DNA of 64,000 nt from Yinghuangia seranimata (lineage in GTDB: Bacteria > Actinomycetota > Actinomycetes > Streptomycetales > Streptomycetaceae), in the NCBI RefSeq assembly GCF_029953285.1, contig NZ_JASAOI010000017.1, positions 216,514 to 280,513 of the forward strand, given 5' to 3'. Under the pieces are notes generated by a model, which did no database searches, was not told the DNA's origin, and worked only from the letters and a program-made list of their open reading frames with translations. Made by a program: the position numbers and the translations under genes. Positions 39,731 through 49,597 of this stretch are shown in pieces. Each line of letters opens with the position of its first letter. Position 1 is the stretch's first letter.

Positions 39731-40504
39731 TCAGGCGTCCGTGTCGGCGTCCGCCCCTGTGTCTGCGTCCGACCCGGTTTCGGCGTCCATCCCCGTATCG
39801 GCGTCCTGGGCGAGCGGCTTGAACGCGCGGTGCATCGCGACGATGCCGCCGCTGAGGTCGCGCCAGGCGACCCGCTCCCAGCCGGCGTCCCGCACGAGCG
39901 ACGCGAGGCCGGCCTGGTCGGGCCACTCGCGGATGGACTCGGCGAGGTAGACGTACGCGTCGGGGTTGCTGCTGACCGCGGTGGCCACCGGCGGCAGCGC
40001 CCGCATCAGGTACTCCATGTACACCGTACGGAACGGCTTCCAGGTGGGGTGGCTGAACTCGCACACAAGCAGCCGGCCGCCGGGGCGCGTGACACGCAGC
40101 AGCTCGGCGAGGCCCGCCTTGGGGTCGTTGATGTTGCGCAGGCCGAAGGAGATGGTGACCGCGTCGAAGACCCCGTCGGCGAACGGCAGGCTCATGCCGT
40201 CGCCCGCGACGAACGGCAGGTCGGGGTGGCGGCGGCGGCCCTCGCGCAGCATGCCGAGCGAGAAGTCGCACGGCACGACGGTGGCGCCGGCGTCGCGGAA
40301 CGGCAGCGAACTGGTGCCGGTGCCGGCCGCCAGGTCGAGGACCAGTTCGCCGGGGCGGGCGTCGACGGCCTTGGCGACCGCCTTGCGCCAGAACCGGTCC
40401 TGTCCCATGGAGAGGACGGTGTTGGTCGTGTCGTACTTCTCGGCGACGTCGTCGAACATCTCGGCGACGTCGCGCGGCTGCTTGTCCAGCGAGGCTCGCG
40501 TCAC
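39731..40504 (-). CDS. menG: Demethylmenaquinone methyltransferase
   Basis: A 257-aa UbiE/MenG-type SAM methyltransferase. Motif [17 protein letters not shown], the [30 protein letters not shown] post-motif and the [16 protein letters not shown] segment are typical. It adds the last methyl group to the naphthoquinone ring. The C-terminus ends in a 25-residue Asp/Ala/Thr-rich repeat (DADTG, DAETG) not present in most homologues. The start is taken as GTG 40504. It is divergent from the SDR gene and followed by the lipoprotein gene. Confidence 0.94.
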   Translation of the reverse strand: MTRASLDKQPRDVAEMFDDVAEKYDTTNTVLSMGQDRFWRKAVAKAVDARPGELVLDLAAGTGTSSLPFRDAGATVVPCDFSLGMLREGRRRHPDLPFVAGDGMSLPFADGVFDAVTISFGLRNINDPKAGLAELLRVTRPGGRLLVCEFSHPTWKPFRTVYMEYLMRALPPVATAVSSNPDAYVYLAESIREWPDQAGLASLVRDAGWERVAWRDLSGGIVAMHRAFKPLAQDADTGMDAETGSDADTGADADTDA

Positions 40505-40646
40505 GGGACCATCTTCGCCTGTCGGGGTCGGCGTCCCGCACACGCGGGTCCGGCACGCCCGGTGCTACCGTCGGTAACACCCGGCGTCGTAGGCTCGGGT
40601 CGGCGGAACCGACACGGCGGGACCGAGGGCGCGGAAGGCGGCGGCG

Positions 40647-41585
40647 ATGGGCACCTGGAAGAACACCGAGGACATCCCGCCCCTTGACGGCACCACCGCC
40701 GTCGTCACCGGCGCCAACAGCGGGCTCGGCTTCGTCGTCGCCCGCGAACTCGCCCGCAAGGGCGCCACCGTCGTGCTCGCCTGCCGCGACGCGGGCCGCG
40801 CCGCCGATGCCCTCGAACGCCTCACCGACGCCGTTCCGGACGCCAAACCGCACGTCGGCACGCTGCCGCTCGACCTCGCGGACCTGGCCTCCGTACGCGC
40901 GTTCGCCGCCGCGTACGCCGACGCCCACGACGGCCTTGACCTGCTCGTCAACAACGCGGGCGTGATGGCCCTGCCACGACGCGAGACCGCCGACGGCTTC
41001 GAGATGCAGATCGGCACCAACCACCTGGGCCACTTCGCGCTGACGGGGCTGCTCGCCCCGCTCCTGCTGAACCGGCCGGGGGCGCGCGTGGTCAACGTCT
41101 CCAGCGGGCTGCACACGATCGGCAAGCCGGGCCCGGGCTCTCTGCGGCTCACGGGTCGCTACAGCAAGTGGAGCGCGTACGGGAAGTCCAAGTCGGCGAA
41201 CCTGATGTTCACCCACGAGCTGGCCCGCCGCGCCGCCGCCACCGGCGTCGACCTCCTCGCCGTCAGCGCCCACCCCGGCTACGCCTCGACGAACCTCCAG
41301 GCCACCGGCCCGCGCATGGCCGGAAACGAGCGCGGCGAAAAGCTGATGGAGATCGGCAACCGCTTCGCCTCCTCCGCCGACACCGGCGCCCTCCCCCTCC
41401 TGTACGCGGCCACCGCCCCCGACCTGCGCCCCGACGCCTTCGTGGGCCCCCGCTTCATGGCCTTCGGCCGCCCGGGCGCCGCCCCGCGCATGCCCTGGAC
41501 AACGAACGACGCCGCCTGCCGCGAACTGTGGCTCGCCTCGGAGGAGGCCACGGGGGTGGTGTGGCCGGCGGCGCTGGCCGACTAA
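40647..41585 (+). CDS. Short-chain dehydrogenase/reductase
   Basis: A 312-aa SDR enzyme. The NADP site TGANSGLG is at about residues 20-27, NNAGV in the middle, and the catalytic YGKSK near residue 177, followed by SANLMFTHEL. This pattern is of the retinol-dehydrogenase-like subgroup with unknown bacterial substrates. It starts 142 bases from menG in the opposite direction and converges with the Uma2 gene, with a 4-base end overlap. No direct role in menaquinone synthesis can be claimed. Confidence 0.88.
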   Translation: MGTWKNTEDIPPLDGTTAVVTGANSGLGFVVARELARKGATVVLACRDAGRAADALERLTDAVPDAKPHVGTLPLDLADLASVRAFAAAYADAHDGLDLLVNNAGVMALPRRETADGFEMQIGTNHLGHFALTGLLAPLLLNRPGARVVNVSSGLHTIGKPGPGSLRLTGRYSKWSAYGKSKSANLMFTHELARRAAATGVDLLAVSAHPGYASTNLQATGPRMAGNERGEKLMEIGNRFASSADTGALPLLYAATAPDLRPDAFVGPRFMAFGRPGAAPRMPWTTNDAACRELWLASEEATGVVWPAALAD

Positions 41586-42193
41586 CGGATGAAGATCGAC
41601 GTGTCGAGGACGGCGTCGAACGGTTCGGGGAAGGGGATCTTGCCGCCGAACGGTGCGGTGTGCCGGGTGCGGTACTCGCCGTCCTTCGGGTCGCTGAACA
41701 GCGTGGTCTCACCCGCGACCGGGTCGATTAGCAGATAGAGCGGCACCGGTCCACTCGCATAGCCGCAAGGCTTGTGGATCCGGTCTTCCTGCTTGCTGCT
41801 GCTGGACACCACCTCCACGACGAGGTGAATCACGTCCGCAGTGAACTTCCAATGGTCCGCGTCCCACATGACGTCTTCGTCGATCACGGCCAGATCGGGG
41901 ATGTACCCCTCCTTGCCATCGGGTGTCTCAGGCAGCCACACCGTCAGCGGGTACGTTGTCGCCTCCGTGCCCGAAGGCAGCCGCTCCTCAAGGAACAGCC
42001 GGGTCAGTCGCCGCAAAAGCCCGCCGTGCAAACCCACCGATGTCGGTGACAAGACGATCTTCCCTCCGATGAGCTCCGCCCGGAACCCCTCGGGCGGATC
42101 GAAGGTGTCGAACGCCGCAACCACGTCGGCTTCCTTGGCCGCCTCGGACGCGCCGGTGTCGGCTGCCACGCGTGCCTCCTCGAGCAGGGTCAT
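41582..42193 (-). CDS. Uma2 family (DUF820) nuclease-fold protein
   Basis: A 203-aa protein. The Uma2 pattern is clear: GFRAELIGGKIVLSPTSVGLHGG, PDLAVIDED, HLVVEVVSSSSKQEDRIHKPCGYASGPVPLYLLIDP. This is a PD-(D/E)xK restriction-endonuclease-like fold with D, ExV and K-type residues. The biological role of the large family is unknown. ATG 42193 has AAGGAG four to five bases upstream. Confidence 0.88.
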   Translation of the reverse strand: MTLLEEARVAADTGASEAAKEADVVAAFDTFDPPEGFRAELIGGKIVLSPTSVGLHGGLLRRLTRLFLEERLPSGTEATTYPLTVWLPETPDGKEGYIPDLAVIDEDVMWDADHWKFTADVIHLVVEVVSSSSKQEDRIHKPCGYASGPVPLYLLIDPVAGETTLFSDPKDGEYRTRHTAPFGGKIPFPEPFDAVLDTSIFIR

Positions 42194-42313
42194 GTCACTC
42201 CTTTCAGAGTATGCCGGGATCGATTGCGCGTCCGAGACTGGCGAACTGCCGTGGCGCGTGTGGCGGAATCCCTGCTCGATCACCCTTCCGGCCGAGCGCA
42301 CGCCGGAGCGCGG

Positions 42314-43573
42314 TCAGCGGCGGTGGACCAGGCGGCCGCCCAGGACCGTTCCCACGCAGGAGCCGGCGCCGTGGGTGATCAGGGACGTGTGCGGGTCCAG
42401 ATCGGTCGGGACTTTGAAGACCGCGAGGTCGGCCGGGCCGCCCTCGGTGAGGTGGCCGGCGGCGGGGAGGCCGAGGGCTTGGGCGCCGCCGAGGGTGGCG
42501 GCGGTGACGAGGCGGGCGTCGAGGTCGGGGGCGGTGTAGCCCTGGCGCAGGGCCAACTCTCGTACGGCTGACGCCTCTTCCCACAGGTCGAGGGACGGCC
42601 CCGAGGCCAGCGAGTCGGTGCCCAGCGCGAGCGGGGAGCCCTCGGTGAGGTAGTCGGCGACCGGCGCCTCGCCGGCCTTCAGGGTGGCGTTGGAGCGCAC
42701 GCACAGGGCGACGGCGGTGCCGCGTTCGCGCAGCAGCGCGCGGTCGGCGGCGTCGAGGTGGACGCCGTGCGCGACGTGCACGTCCGGGCCGAGCGCACCG
42801 AGCGTGTCCAGGTATCCGCCGGGCGCCAACCCGCTTCCGGCGTCCAGGAGTTCGTGCGTCGTGCCGAGTGCGTGGTGCACGTCGGCGAAGGAGCCGGTGC
42901 CCGAGCGGACGAACTCCACCTCGTCGGCCGACTCGGCGAGGTGCGGGTGCATCCGCAGCCCGCGTTCGCGTGCGACCGCGACCAACTCCCGGAAGACCGC
43001 GGACCCGACGCTGTACGGCGTGTGCGGCGAGACCCCGAGCGTGCGTCCGACCGGGGTGTCGAGGGCGGCGAAGAACCGGTCGCGGCGCTTGGCCGCCCAG
43101 GCCGCGTCGTCCGCCAGCACCTCGATGTAGGACACCCCGCGGATGCCCGAGCGCGCCACCGGCACCAGCACGCATGCGTGCGTGACGACGTCCGCGACCG
43201 CCGTCGTCCCCGACTTCAGCATCAGGTGGACACCGCGCCGCGCGCTCTCCTGCCAACGCGCCTCCGTGTACCCGGCCCGCTCGCGGTTGAGCGCAAGCAG
43301 CCACTCGGGGAAAGGCAGGCCCGACGACGCCAGGTGCGCGAAGTCGGTGTACTGCAGGTGCGCGTGCGCGTTGACCAGCCCCGGCGTGATCACCCCGGGC
43401 CAACGCCGCACCCGCGCGTCCGGGAACCGCCCGGCCACCTCGCCGACGGGGCCGACGCCCGCGATCCGGTCCCCGTCCACAGCGACCGCGGCGTCCCGCA
43501 GCACCCCGTCACGGGCCGGGTCGTCCCCGGTCATGGTCAGGACGACGGGCGCGGCGTGGACGGTCAACGGCAT
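42314..43573 (-). CDS. mqnX: Probable aminodeoxyfutalosine deaminase (amidohydrolase)
   Basis: A 419-aa amidohydrolase of the cytosine/adenosine deaminase-like group. Metal ligands are seen in VNAHAHLQ (HxH), HPHLAES, AHGVHLD and the aspartate of LGTDSLASG. In the futalosine pathway of organisms with MqnE, aminodeoxyfutalosine must be deaminated to futalosine before MqnB acts. The position two genes from mqnC makes this the best assignment. Other nucleoside or drug deaminases in the same family remain possible. Confidence 0.75.
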   Translation of the reverse strand: MPLTVHAAPVVLTMTGDDPARDGVLRDAAVAVDGDRIAGVGPVGEVAGRFPDARVRRWPGVITPGLVNAHAHLQYTDFAHLASSGLPFPEWLLALNRERAGYTEARWQESARRGVHLMLKSGTTAVADVVTHACVLVPVARSGIRGVSYIEVLADDAAWAAKRRDRFFAALDTPVGRTLGVSPHTPYSVGSAVFRELVAVARERGLRMHPHLAESADEVEFVRSGTGSFADVHHALGTTHELLDAGSGLAPGGYLDTLGALGPDVHVAHGVHLDAADRALLRERGTAVALCVRSNATLKAGEAPVADYLTEGSPLALGTDSLASGPSLDLWEEASAVRELALRQGYTAPDLDARLVTAATLGGAQALGLPAAGHLTEGGPADLAVFKVPTDLDPHTSLITHGAGSCVGTVLGGRLVHRR

Positions 43574-43606
43574 GAGGTCATTGTGCCCACCGGCCCGACA
43601 ACACCC

Positions 43607-43639
43607 GAAGGGCCGTGCCGGAATCCGGTACGGCCCTTC
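43607..43639 (-). terminator. Terminator hairpin after sortase-substrate gene
   Basis: A 15-bp stem with one mismatch (GAAGGGCCGTGCCGG / CCGGTACGGCCCTTC) and loop AAT, about 35 bases past the stop of the LAATG protein gene. Confidence 0.75.
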
Positions 43640-43674
43640 GTTCAGGTGTTCCGCCGCGGCGTCGAGTCCTCGGC

Positions 43675-44709
43675 TCAGGCGCCGGTCGCGCGGTTGCGGC
43701 GGCGCGCGATGAACACCGAGCCCGCGCCCAGCGCGATGAGCGCGCCGGCGCCGCCCGCGATCAGCGCGGTGTTGTCGCTGCCGCCGTCGGCGCCGGTCGC
43801 CGCCAGCTCCTTGCCCTTCGCCGGCGCCTTGGTCACCTTGGTGACGGGCTTCTTCGTCGCGGTCGGCGTCGGCTTCACGACGCTCGGCGAAGCGGTCGGC
43901 GTGGCCGGGGCGGGCGCCACGTCGTTCTTGTAGACGGTCCGGTCGACGTTGTTCTCGGGCGTGTTCTCCGGGAGCTTGCCGGTGATCTTCGACTCGACGA
44001 TCTGCTCGTCGCCGGAGATCGCGCCTTCGAACTCGCGGTAGTCCGGCCCGTTGCCGCCGAACACGCTCGGGATGGCACAGGTGACAACGGCGCCCGCGGA
44101 GTCGATGGTGCAGTCTGCCGGCGCCTTCGTGAACGTGACGCCCTTGACGCCCGTCACGGTCAGGACCGCCGAGTCGGTGCTCGCCGCGCCCTGCCAGAAC
44201 TGCACGCGGAACGGCTCGGCGAGCTTGCCGCCCGGGTTGTAGTACGTGATGACGTCCGGGTTCACGACAACCCAGTCGGCCGCCACGAGCGGTTCACCGT
44301 AGGTGATCTCGGTACTGGCCTTCGCGTCGCCTTCGACGGCCTTGGCGGTGAAGGTGACCTTCTGGCCCGCCTTGCCGCCCTGGTCGCCGCCCAGGATGCC
44401 GATGGCCACGACCACCTTGTGGCTCGCACCAGGGGTGCAGACCACCGGGTACTTGTCGTTGTTGCACTCGCTCGGCAGCTGCCAGCCCACCGACTGCTCG
44501 CCGGTGCCGGCGAAGTCGAACTCGAACGGAGCCGAGGCGTCGATCGTGATCGTGGCGTCCGGACCGCCCGGGCGGAGCGTCGACGCGGACGACGTGACCT
44601 TCAGGGCGTCGGCCGCACCGGCCCCACCGGCGAACGCCAGCTGGCCGGCGACGAGCGCCCCGCCCACTGCCGCCGCCCCGATGACCCCTCGTCTTGAAAT
44701 CCGAACCAC
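43675..44709 (-). CDS. Exported cell-wall protein with LAATG sortase signal
   Basis: A 344-aa exported protein. The N-terminus (RISRRGVIGAAAVGGALVAGQLAFA) is a possible twin-arginine signal. Two beta-rich segments follow with four cysteines (SECNNDKYPVVC and ADCTIDSAGAVVTC), then a Pro/Thr/Lys-rich stalk. The end is a sortase sorting signal: LAATG, hydrophobic TALIAGGAGALIALGAGSVFI and RRRNR. LAxTG is the class E sortase form used in Streptomyces. Start: GTG 44709 after a GGGGGG tract, or TTG 44728-44730 in frame. The function is unknown. Confidence 0.8.
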   Translation of the reverse strand: MVRISRRGVIGAAAVGGALVAGQLAFAGGAGAADALKVTSSASTLRPGGPDATITIDASAPFEFDFAGTGEQSVGWQLPSECNNDKYPVVCTPGASHKVVVAIGILGGDQGGKAGQKVTFTAKAVEGDAKASTEITYGEPLVAADWVVVNPDVITYYNPGGKLAEPFRVQFWQGAASTDSAVLTVTGVKGVTFTKAPADCTIDSAGAVVTCAIPSVFGGNGPDYREFEGAISGDEQIVESKITGKLPENTPENNVDRTVYKNDVAPAPATPTASPSVVKPTPTATKKPVTKVTKAPAKGKELAATGADGGSDNTALIAGGAGALIALGAGSVFIARRRNRATGA

Positions 44710-44807
44710 GATCGGACACCCCCCATGCAAGAAACCGGTTGGAAGGTGTGTTTATAGCACGGCAGTCATCGGGGAAGGCGGGCAACCTCCGCTTCCCGCA
44801 GACGCGT

Positions 44808-46028
44808 TCAGCTCGCCTGGATGATCGTCAGCTCGGGGTGCGCCGTGCCGCCCTCGATCGCGGTCGAGGAGAGGTGGGACACGACGCGGTCGTCGACCGG
44901 GTCCTGGGCCGGGTCGTCGTGGATCAGGAGGTGGTTGTACGTCGTGTCGCGCTGCGCCGGGACGCGGCCCGCGGCGCGGATCAGGTGGATCAGCTCCATG
45001 CGGTTGGAGCGGTGCTTGGCGCCGGCGGAGGAGACGACGTTCTCCTCGAGCATCACCGAGCCGAGGTCGTCGGCGCCGTAGTGCAGGGACAGCTGCCCGG
45101 CCTCCTTGCCGACGGTCAGCCACGAGCCCTGCAGGTGGTTCACGTTGTCGAAGAACAGCCGGCCGATGGCGATCATCCGCAGGTACTCCAGCAGCGTCGC
45201 CTGCGTGCGGCCCTTCAGGTGGTTGTTCTCCGGCTGGTACGTGTACGGGATGAAGGCCCGGAACCCGCCGGTGCGGTCCTGCACGTCGCGGATCATCCGC
45301 ATGTGCTCGATGCGCTCGGCGTTCGTCTCGCCCGTGCCCATCAGCATCGTGGACGTCGACTCCAGGCCGAGGCCGTGGGCCGTCTCCATGATCTCCAGCC
45401 AGCGCTCGCCCGACTCCTTGAGCGGCGCGATCGCCTGCCGCGCGCGGGCCGGCAGCAGCTCGGCGCCGGCGCCCGCGAACGAGTCCAGGCCGGCCGCCTT
45501 GATGCGGGTGATGGCCTCCTCGACGGTGACGCCCGAGACCTTCGCCATGTGCTCGACCTCGGACGCGCCGAGCGAGTGGATCACCAGCTGCGGGAAGTCC
45601 GCCTTGATCGCGGCGAACGCGCGCTCGTAGTAGTCGACGCCGTAGTCCGGGTGGTGGCCGCCCTGGAACATGATCTGGGTGCCGCCCAGCTCGACCGTCT
45701 CCGCGCACCGGCGCAGGATGTCGTCGAGCTCGCGCGACCAGCCCTTCTCGCTCTTCGGCGGGGCGTAGAACGCGCAGAACTTGCACGCCGTGACGCACAC
45801 GTTCGTGTAGTTGATGTTCCGCTCGATGATGTACGTCGCGATGTGCTCGGTGCCCGCGTAGCGGCGGCGGCGCACCTGGTCCGCGGCCGAGCCGAGCGCG
45901 TGGAGGGGCGCGTGGACGTACAGCTCCAGCGCCTCGTCCGCGCTGATCCGCCCGCCGGCCGCGGCCCGGTCCAGGACGGAGTGCAGGTCGGACCGTACCG
46001 AACCGGACTCGGTGACTGCTGCGTTCAC
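44808..46028 (-). CDS. mqnC: Cyclic dehypoxanthinyl futalosine synthase
   Basis: A 406-aa radical SAM enzyme. The [4Fe-4S] ligands CxxxCxxC are C78, C82 and C85 (CVTACKFCAF); TQIMFQGGHHPDYG, TSTMLMGTGET and the end GADDLGSVMLEENVVSSAG are MqnC hallmarks. It cyclises dehypoxanthinyl futalosine to the spiro-like precursor of 1,4-dihydroxy-6-naphthoate. The start is taken as GTG 46028, four bases after GGAGGG; a GTG at 46040 is also in frame. It is followed by the LAATG protein gene on the same strand. Confidence 0.95.
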   Translation of the reverse strand: MNAAVTESGSVRSDLHSVLDRAAAGGRISADEALELYVHAPLHALGSAADQVRRRRYAGTEHIATYIIERNINYTNVCVTACKFCAFYAPPKSEKGWSRELDDILRRCAETVELGGTQIMFQGGHHPDYGVDYYERAFAAIKADFPQLVIHSLGASEVEHMAKVSGVTVEEAITRIKAAGLDSFAGAGAELLPARARQAIAPLKESGERWLEIMETAHGLGLESTSTMLMGTGETNAERIEHMRMIRDVQDRTGGFRAFIPYTYQPENNHLKGRTQATLLEYLRMIAIGRLFFDNVNHLQGSWLTVGKEAGQLSLHYGADDLGSVMLEENVVSSAGAKHRSNRMELIHLIRAAGRVPAQRDTTYNHLLIHDDPAQDPVDDRVVSHLSSTAIEGGTAHPELTIIQAS

Positions 46029-46062
46029 GGGACCCTCCACGGCGTTGTCGAACGGTCCGAGC

Positions 46063-46662
46063 CTAACCGGCGGCGGCCGTCCCGCGTGCCCCGGGCACGA
46101 CCGACGAGGCGTCTATCGCCGCGAGGCCGTCGATGCTCGCGCTGTTCTTCTTGTCGATGTACGCGCCGATCTGCTCCTCCGACTTGCCGTCCCAGTAGCT
46201 GCGCAGCAGCGGGCGCTCGCCGACGTAGTCCATGAACGGTATGGAGAAGCCGCAGCTGTCCGAGACGCGGCTCACGTGGACCAGGACGACGGCGCGGATG
46301 CCGGGCTGGTCGGCGTCGGCGAAGCGGGCGGCGAGTTCGGGCCAGCGCGGGTCCTCGGGATAGACGGCCTCGCCGCGGCCGTGCAGGCGCACGACGGTGG
46401 GCGGGCCCGAGAAGGCCGTCCACATGAGGGTGATGCGGCCGTTCTCACGCAGGTGCGCGTGGGTCTCGGCGCCGCTGCCCGTCCAGTCGAGGTAGGCGAC
46501 GGTCCACTCGTCGAGGACGGCGAACGACCCCGCGTGGCCCTTGGGCGACACGTTCACGTGGCCGTCCGCGTCGAGCGGGGCCGTCGCCGTGAAGTAGACC
46601 GGCTGATCGAGAATGAACTGCTTCAGGCGTCCTGTGACGCCTTCTGGATAGACCTTGCCCAT
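46063..46662 (-). CDS. Pyridoxamine 5'-phosphate oxidase-like protein
   Basis: A 199-aa split-barrel flavin-binding protein: YFTATAPLDADGHVNVSPKG, WTVAYLDWTGSGAETHAHLRENGRITLMWTAF and the PPTVVRLHGRGEAVYPEDPRW segment. Such proteins bind FMN or F420; vitamin B6 synthesis is unlikely for this branch. It ends in SVVPGARGTAAAG. It lies between mqnA and mqnC on the same strand, 34 bases upstream of mqnC, so it is co-transcribed; a link to quinone chemistry is possible but unproven. Confidence 0.85.
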   Translation of the reverse strand: MGKVYPEGVTGRLKQFILDQPVYFTATAPLDADGHVNVSPKGHAGSFAVLDEWTVAYLDWTGSGAETHAHLRENGRITLMWTAFSGPPTVVRLHGRGEAVYPEDPRWPELAARFADADQPGIRAVVLVHVSRVSDSCGFSIPFMDYVGERPLLRSYWDGKSEEQIGAYIDKKNSASIDGLAAIDASSVVPGARGTAAAG

Positions 46663-46751
46663 GACGTCGAGCCTAGTTGGCCGTCCTGGCATGCGGATAC
46701 GGGATATCCCACTCCCCGGACACTCCCGTCTCGGAATCCGGGCGGCGGGGC

Positions 46752-47729
<978 letters not shown>

Positions 47730-47959
47730 CTATGCCCGCACCCGTTCGGCCGCCCCGCGGGGCACCCCCACGAGTGTCACCGCCATGCCACAACCTCGGA
47801 CGGATCACCCGGACGGCGCCCCGAGCTGTCATGCTCGTGACCGGTGGGGGGAACACCGTGCGCCCGCAGTCACGCCCCCGACCAGGACGGACAGCAGCCT
47901 GGACGGTCCGGTGCACAGCAGCGCCGGGCGAACCGCGAGCACCCGACGGAGGCCCCGCT

Positions 47960-49159
47960 ATGCACCCCGGACCCGCGTCCCCGCACGGAGACGCCGGACG
48001 CCCCGGCCCCCCGCCGGGACCCGGCCAGGCCCCGCCGCCGTCCGCGCCGCCCGCGTACGACGCGCCCACGCAGTACGGCGCGCCGCGTCCCCAGGCGGGG
48101 TACGGGGCGCCCGCCGCGCCGCCGCCGGCCCCCGCGTACCAGCCGAACGGCGGGTCTGACGGGTATCCGTCCCAGCCCGACTACGGCTACCCGCCGCAGC
48201 CCGGCTTCGGCTCGCCGCAGCCGCCGTACGGCGACACCCCCGGACCGAGCGGGCCGCCCCCGCGTGGCGCCCGCCCCCGCAACACGGCCTCCGACGGCCT
48301 GCGCGGCGTCGTGGCGTTCCTGTGCCTGCTGATGGCCGTGCTGCTCGCCATCCCGGCGGTCACCGCGTCGTGGCTGAAGAACGACCTCATCTCGGACGAC
48401 GGCTTCGCCGACGTGTCGGTCAAGCTGATCGGCAAGGAGGAGGTCCGCAAGGAGGTCCAGGACCTCATCGCGGACGACGTGATGCGGCAGACCAGGCTGC
48501 CGCAGTCCACCCGCACCCAGGTCGTGCAGGCGGTCGGCCAGGTCATGGAGACCGACCAGTTCCGCACGGTGTGGCGCGAGGGCTCGGCGCAGGCGCACAG
48601 CGTCGTCGTCGACGGGCTGCTCGGCAAGGACACGGCGACGACGCAGCGCAAGGGCGACCAGCTGACGATCGACGTCGCGACGCCGCTCGACCCGCTCTTC
48701 AACGAGCTGGCCAAGGCCGGCGTGAAGGTCGACCGCAACCAACTCCCGGGCCACGTCCAGGTGTCGCTCGCAAAGATCCCCGAGTACGGCGCGGCGCAGG
48801 ACACCCTCAAGGGCATCGACGACGCCGGCTGGATGATCCCCGGGCTGGCCGCGGGCCTTGTCGTCGCCGGCCTGCTGATCGCCGTACGGCGGCTGCGCGC
48901 GCTCGCGCTCACCGCGATGGGCACGCTGGTCGCGGGCGGCGTGCTGCTGATCACGGTGAACCTCGCGCGCTCGCCGGTGCTGGACGAGGCGGCCAAGAGC
49001 TCGACCGTCAGCCGCGGCGCGACCGGCGCCGTCTACGACGTGTTCACCGAAACGCTCGTCACCTACTCGTGGGTGGTCGTGATCGGCAGCGCGGTCGCGC
49101 TCGCAGGCGCGGCTGTCGCGGGCGCGGTGCTGCGGAAGCGGCGCGAGGCGGCTTTCTAG
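47960..49159 (+). CDS. Proline-rich integral membrane protein
   Basis: A 399-aa protein. The first 115 residues are Pro/Gly/Tyr-rich (YGYPPQPGFG-type repeats). One membrane segment (GVVAFLCLLMAVLLAIPAV) precedes a domain of about 170 residues with many charged helices, then two or three more segments (MIPGLAAGLVVAGLLIAV, LTAMGTLVAGGVLLITV, VVVIGSAVALAGAAVAGAVL). The ATG has GGAGG seven bases upstream. The family is unknown to me. Its stop codon TAG lies within the CTAG target of the IS element, so the coding sequence is intact but its natural terminator now lies 900 bases away. Confidence 0.8.
   Translation: MHPGPASPHGDAGRPGPPPGPGQAPPPSAPPAYDAPTQYGAPRPQAGYGAPAAPPPAPAYQPNGGSDGYPSQPDYGYPPQPGFGSPQPPYGDTPGPSGPPPRGARPRNTASDGLRGVVAFLCLLMAVLLAIPAVTASWLKNDLISDDGFADVSVKLIGKEEVRKEVQDLIADDVMRQTRLPQSTRTQVVQAVGQVMETDQFRTVWREGSAQAHSVVVDGLLGKDTATTQRKGDQLTIDVATPLDPLFNELAKAGVKVDRNQLPGHVQVSLAKIPEYGAAQDTLKGIDDAGWMIPGLAAGLVVAGLLIAVRRLRALALTAMGTLVAGGVLLITVNLARSPVLDEAAKSSTVSRGATGAVYDVFTETLVTYSWVVVIGSAVALAGAAVAGAVLRKRREAAF
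49156..49159. repeat. Target-site duplication CTAG, left
   Basis: CTAG, matching the copy at 50059-50062; it includes the TAG stop codon of the upstream gene. Confidence 0.75.
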
Positions 49160-49189
49160 GCCGTGTCTTCAAAACGGTGACGCGGGATC

Positions 49190-49597
49190 ATGAGTGCTGT
49201 GATTCGGCGTTACGAACTGACCGACGACGAGTGGGCGTTGATGGAGCCGTGGTTGCCGCGGCCGCCCAGAGGGCGGCCGCGGCTGGACGACCGCAGGGTG
49301 CTGAACGGGATCGTGTGGAAGATCCGCGCGGGTGCCGCCTGGCGGGACGTGCCCGCGAGGTACGGGCCGTGGCAGTCGGTGTACACGCGTTTCCGCAGGT
49401 GGGCGCTGGACGGCACGTTCACGCGCATGCTCGCCGCGGTCCAGGCCGACCGGCAGGCCAAGGCCGACATCGACTGGCTGGTCGCAGTCGATTCCACCCT
49501 CGTGCGGGCGCACCAGCACGCTGCCGGCGCGAAAAGGGGGCCCGAGCAGGGGACGAACCGGCGGATCACGCCCTCGGTCGATCCCGAGGGGGTCTGA
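49190..49597 (+). CDS. IS5-family transposase, N-terminal frame
   Basis: A 135-aa frame: a DUF4096-type N-terminal region (YELTDDEWALMEPWLP, GRPRLDDRRVLNGIVWKIRAGAAWRDVP) and the first catalytic aspartate in WLVAVDSTLVRAHQHAAG. It ends 18 codons after the AAAAGGGGG tract at 49532-49540, where a -1 shift would join it to the second frame. The protein is incomplete by itself. Confidence 0.88.
   Translation: MSAVIRRYELTDDEWALMEPWLPRPPRGRPRLDDRRVLNGIVWKIRAGAAWRDVPARYGPWQSVYTRFRRWALDGTFTRMLAAVQADRQAKADIDWLVAVDSTLVRAHQHAAGAKRGPEQGTNRRITPSVDPEGV
49532..49540 (+). promoter_or_regulatory. Programmed -1 frameshift site
   Basis: AAAAGGGGG. The zero-frame codons are AAA AGG GGG; a -1 slip pairs GGG with GGG again and joins the two transposase frames. 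Confidence 0.65.
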
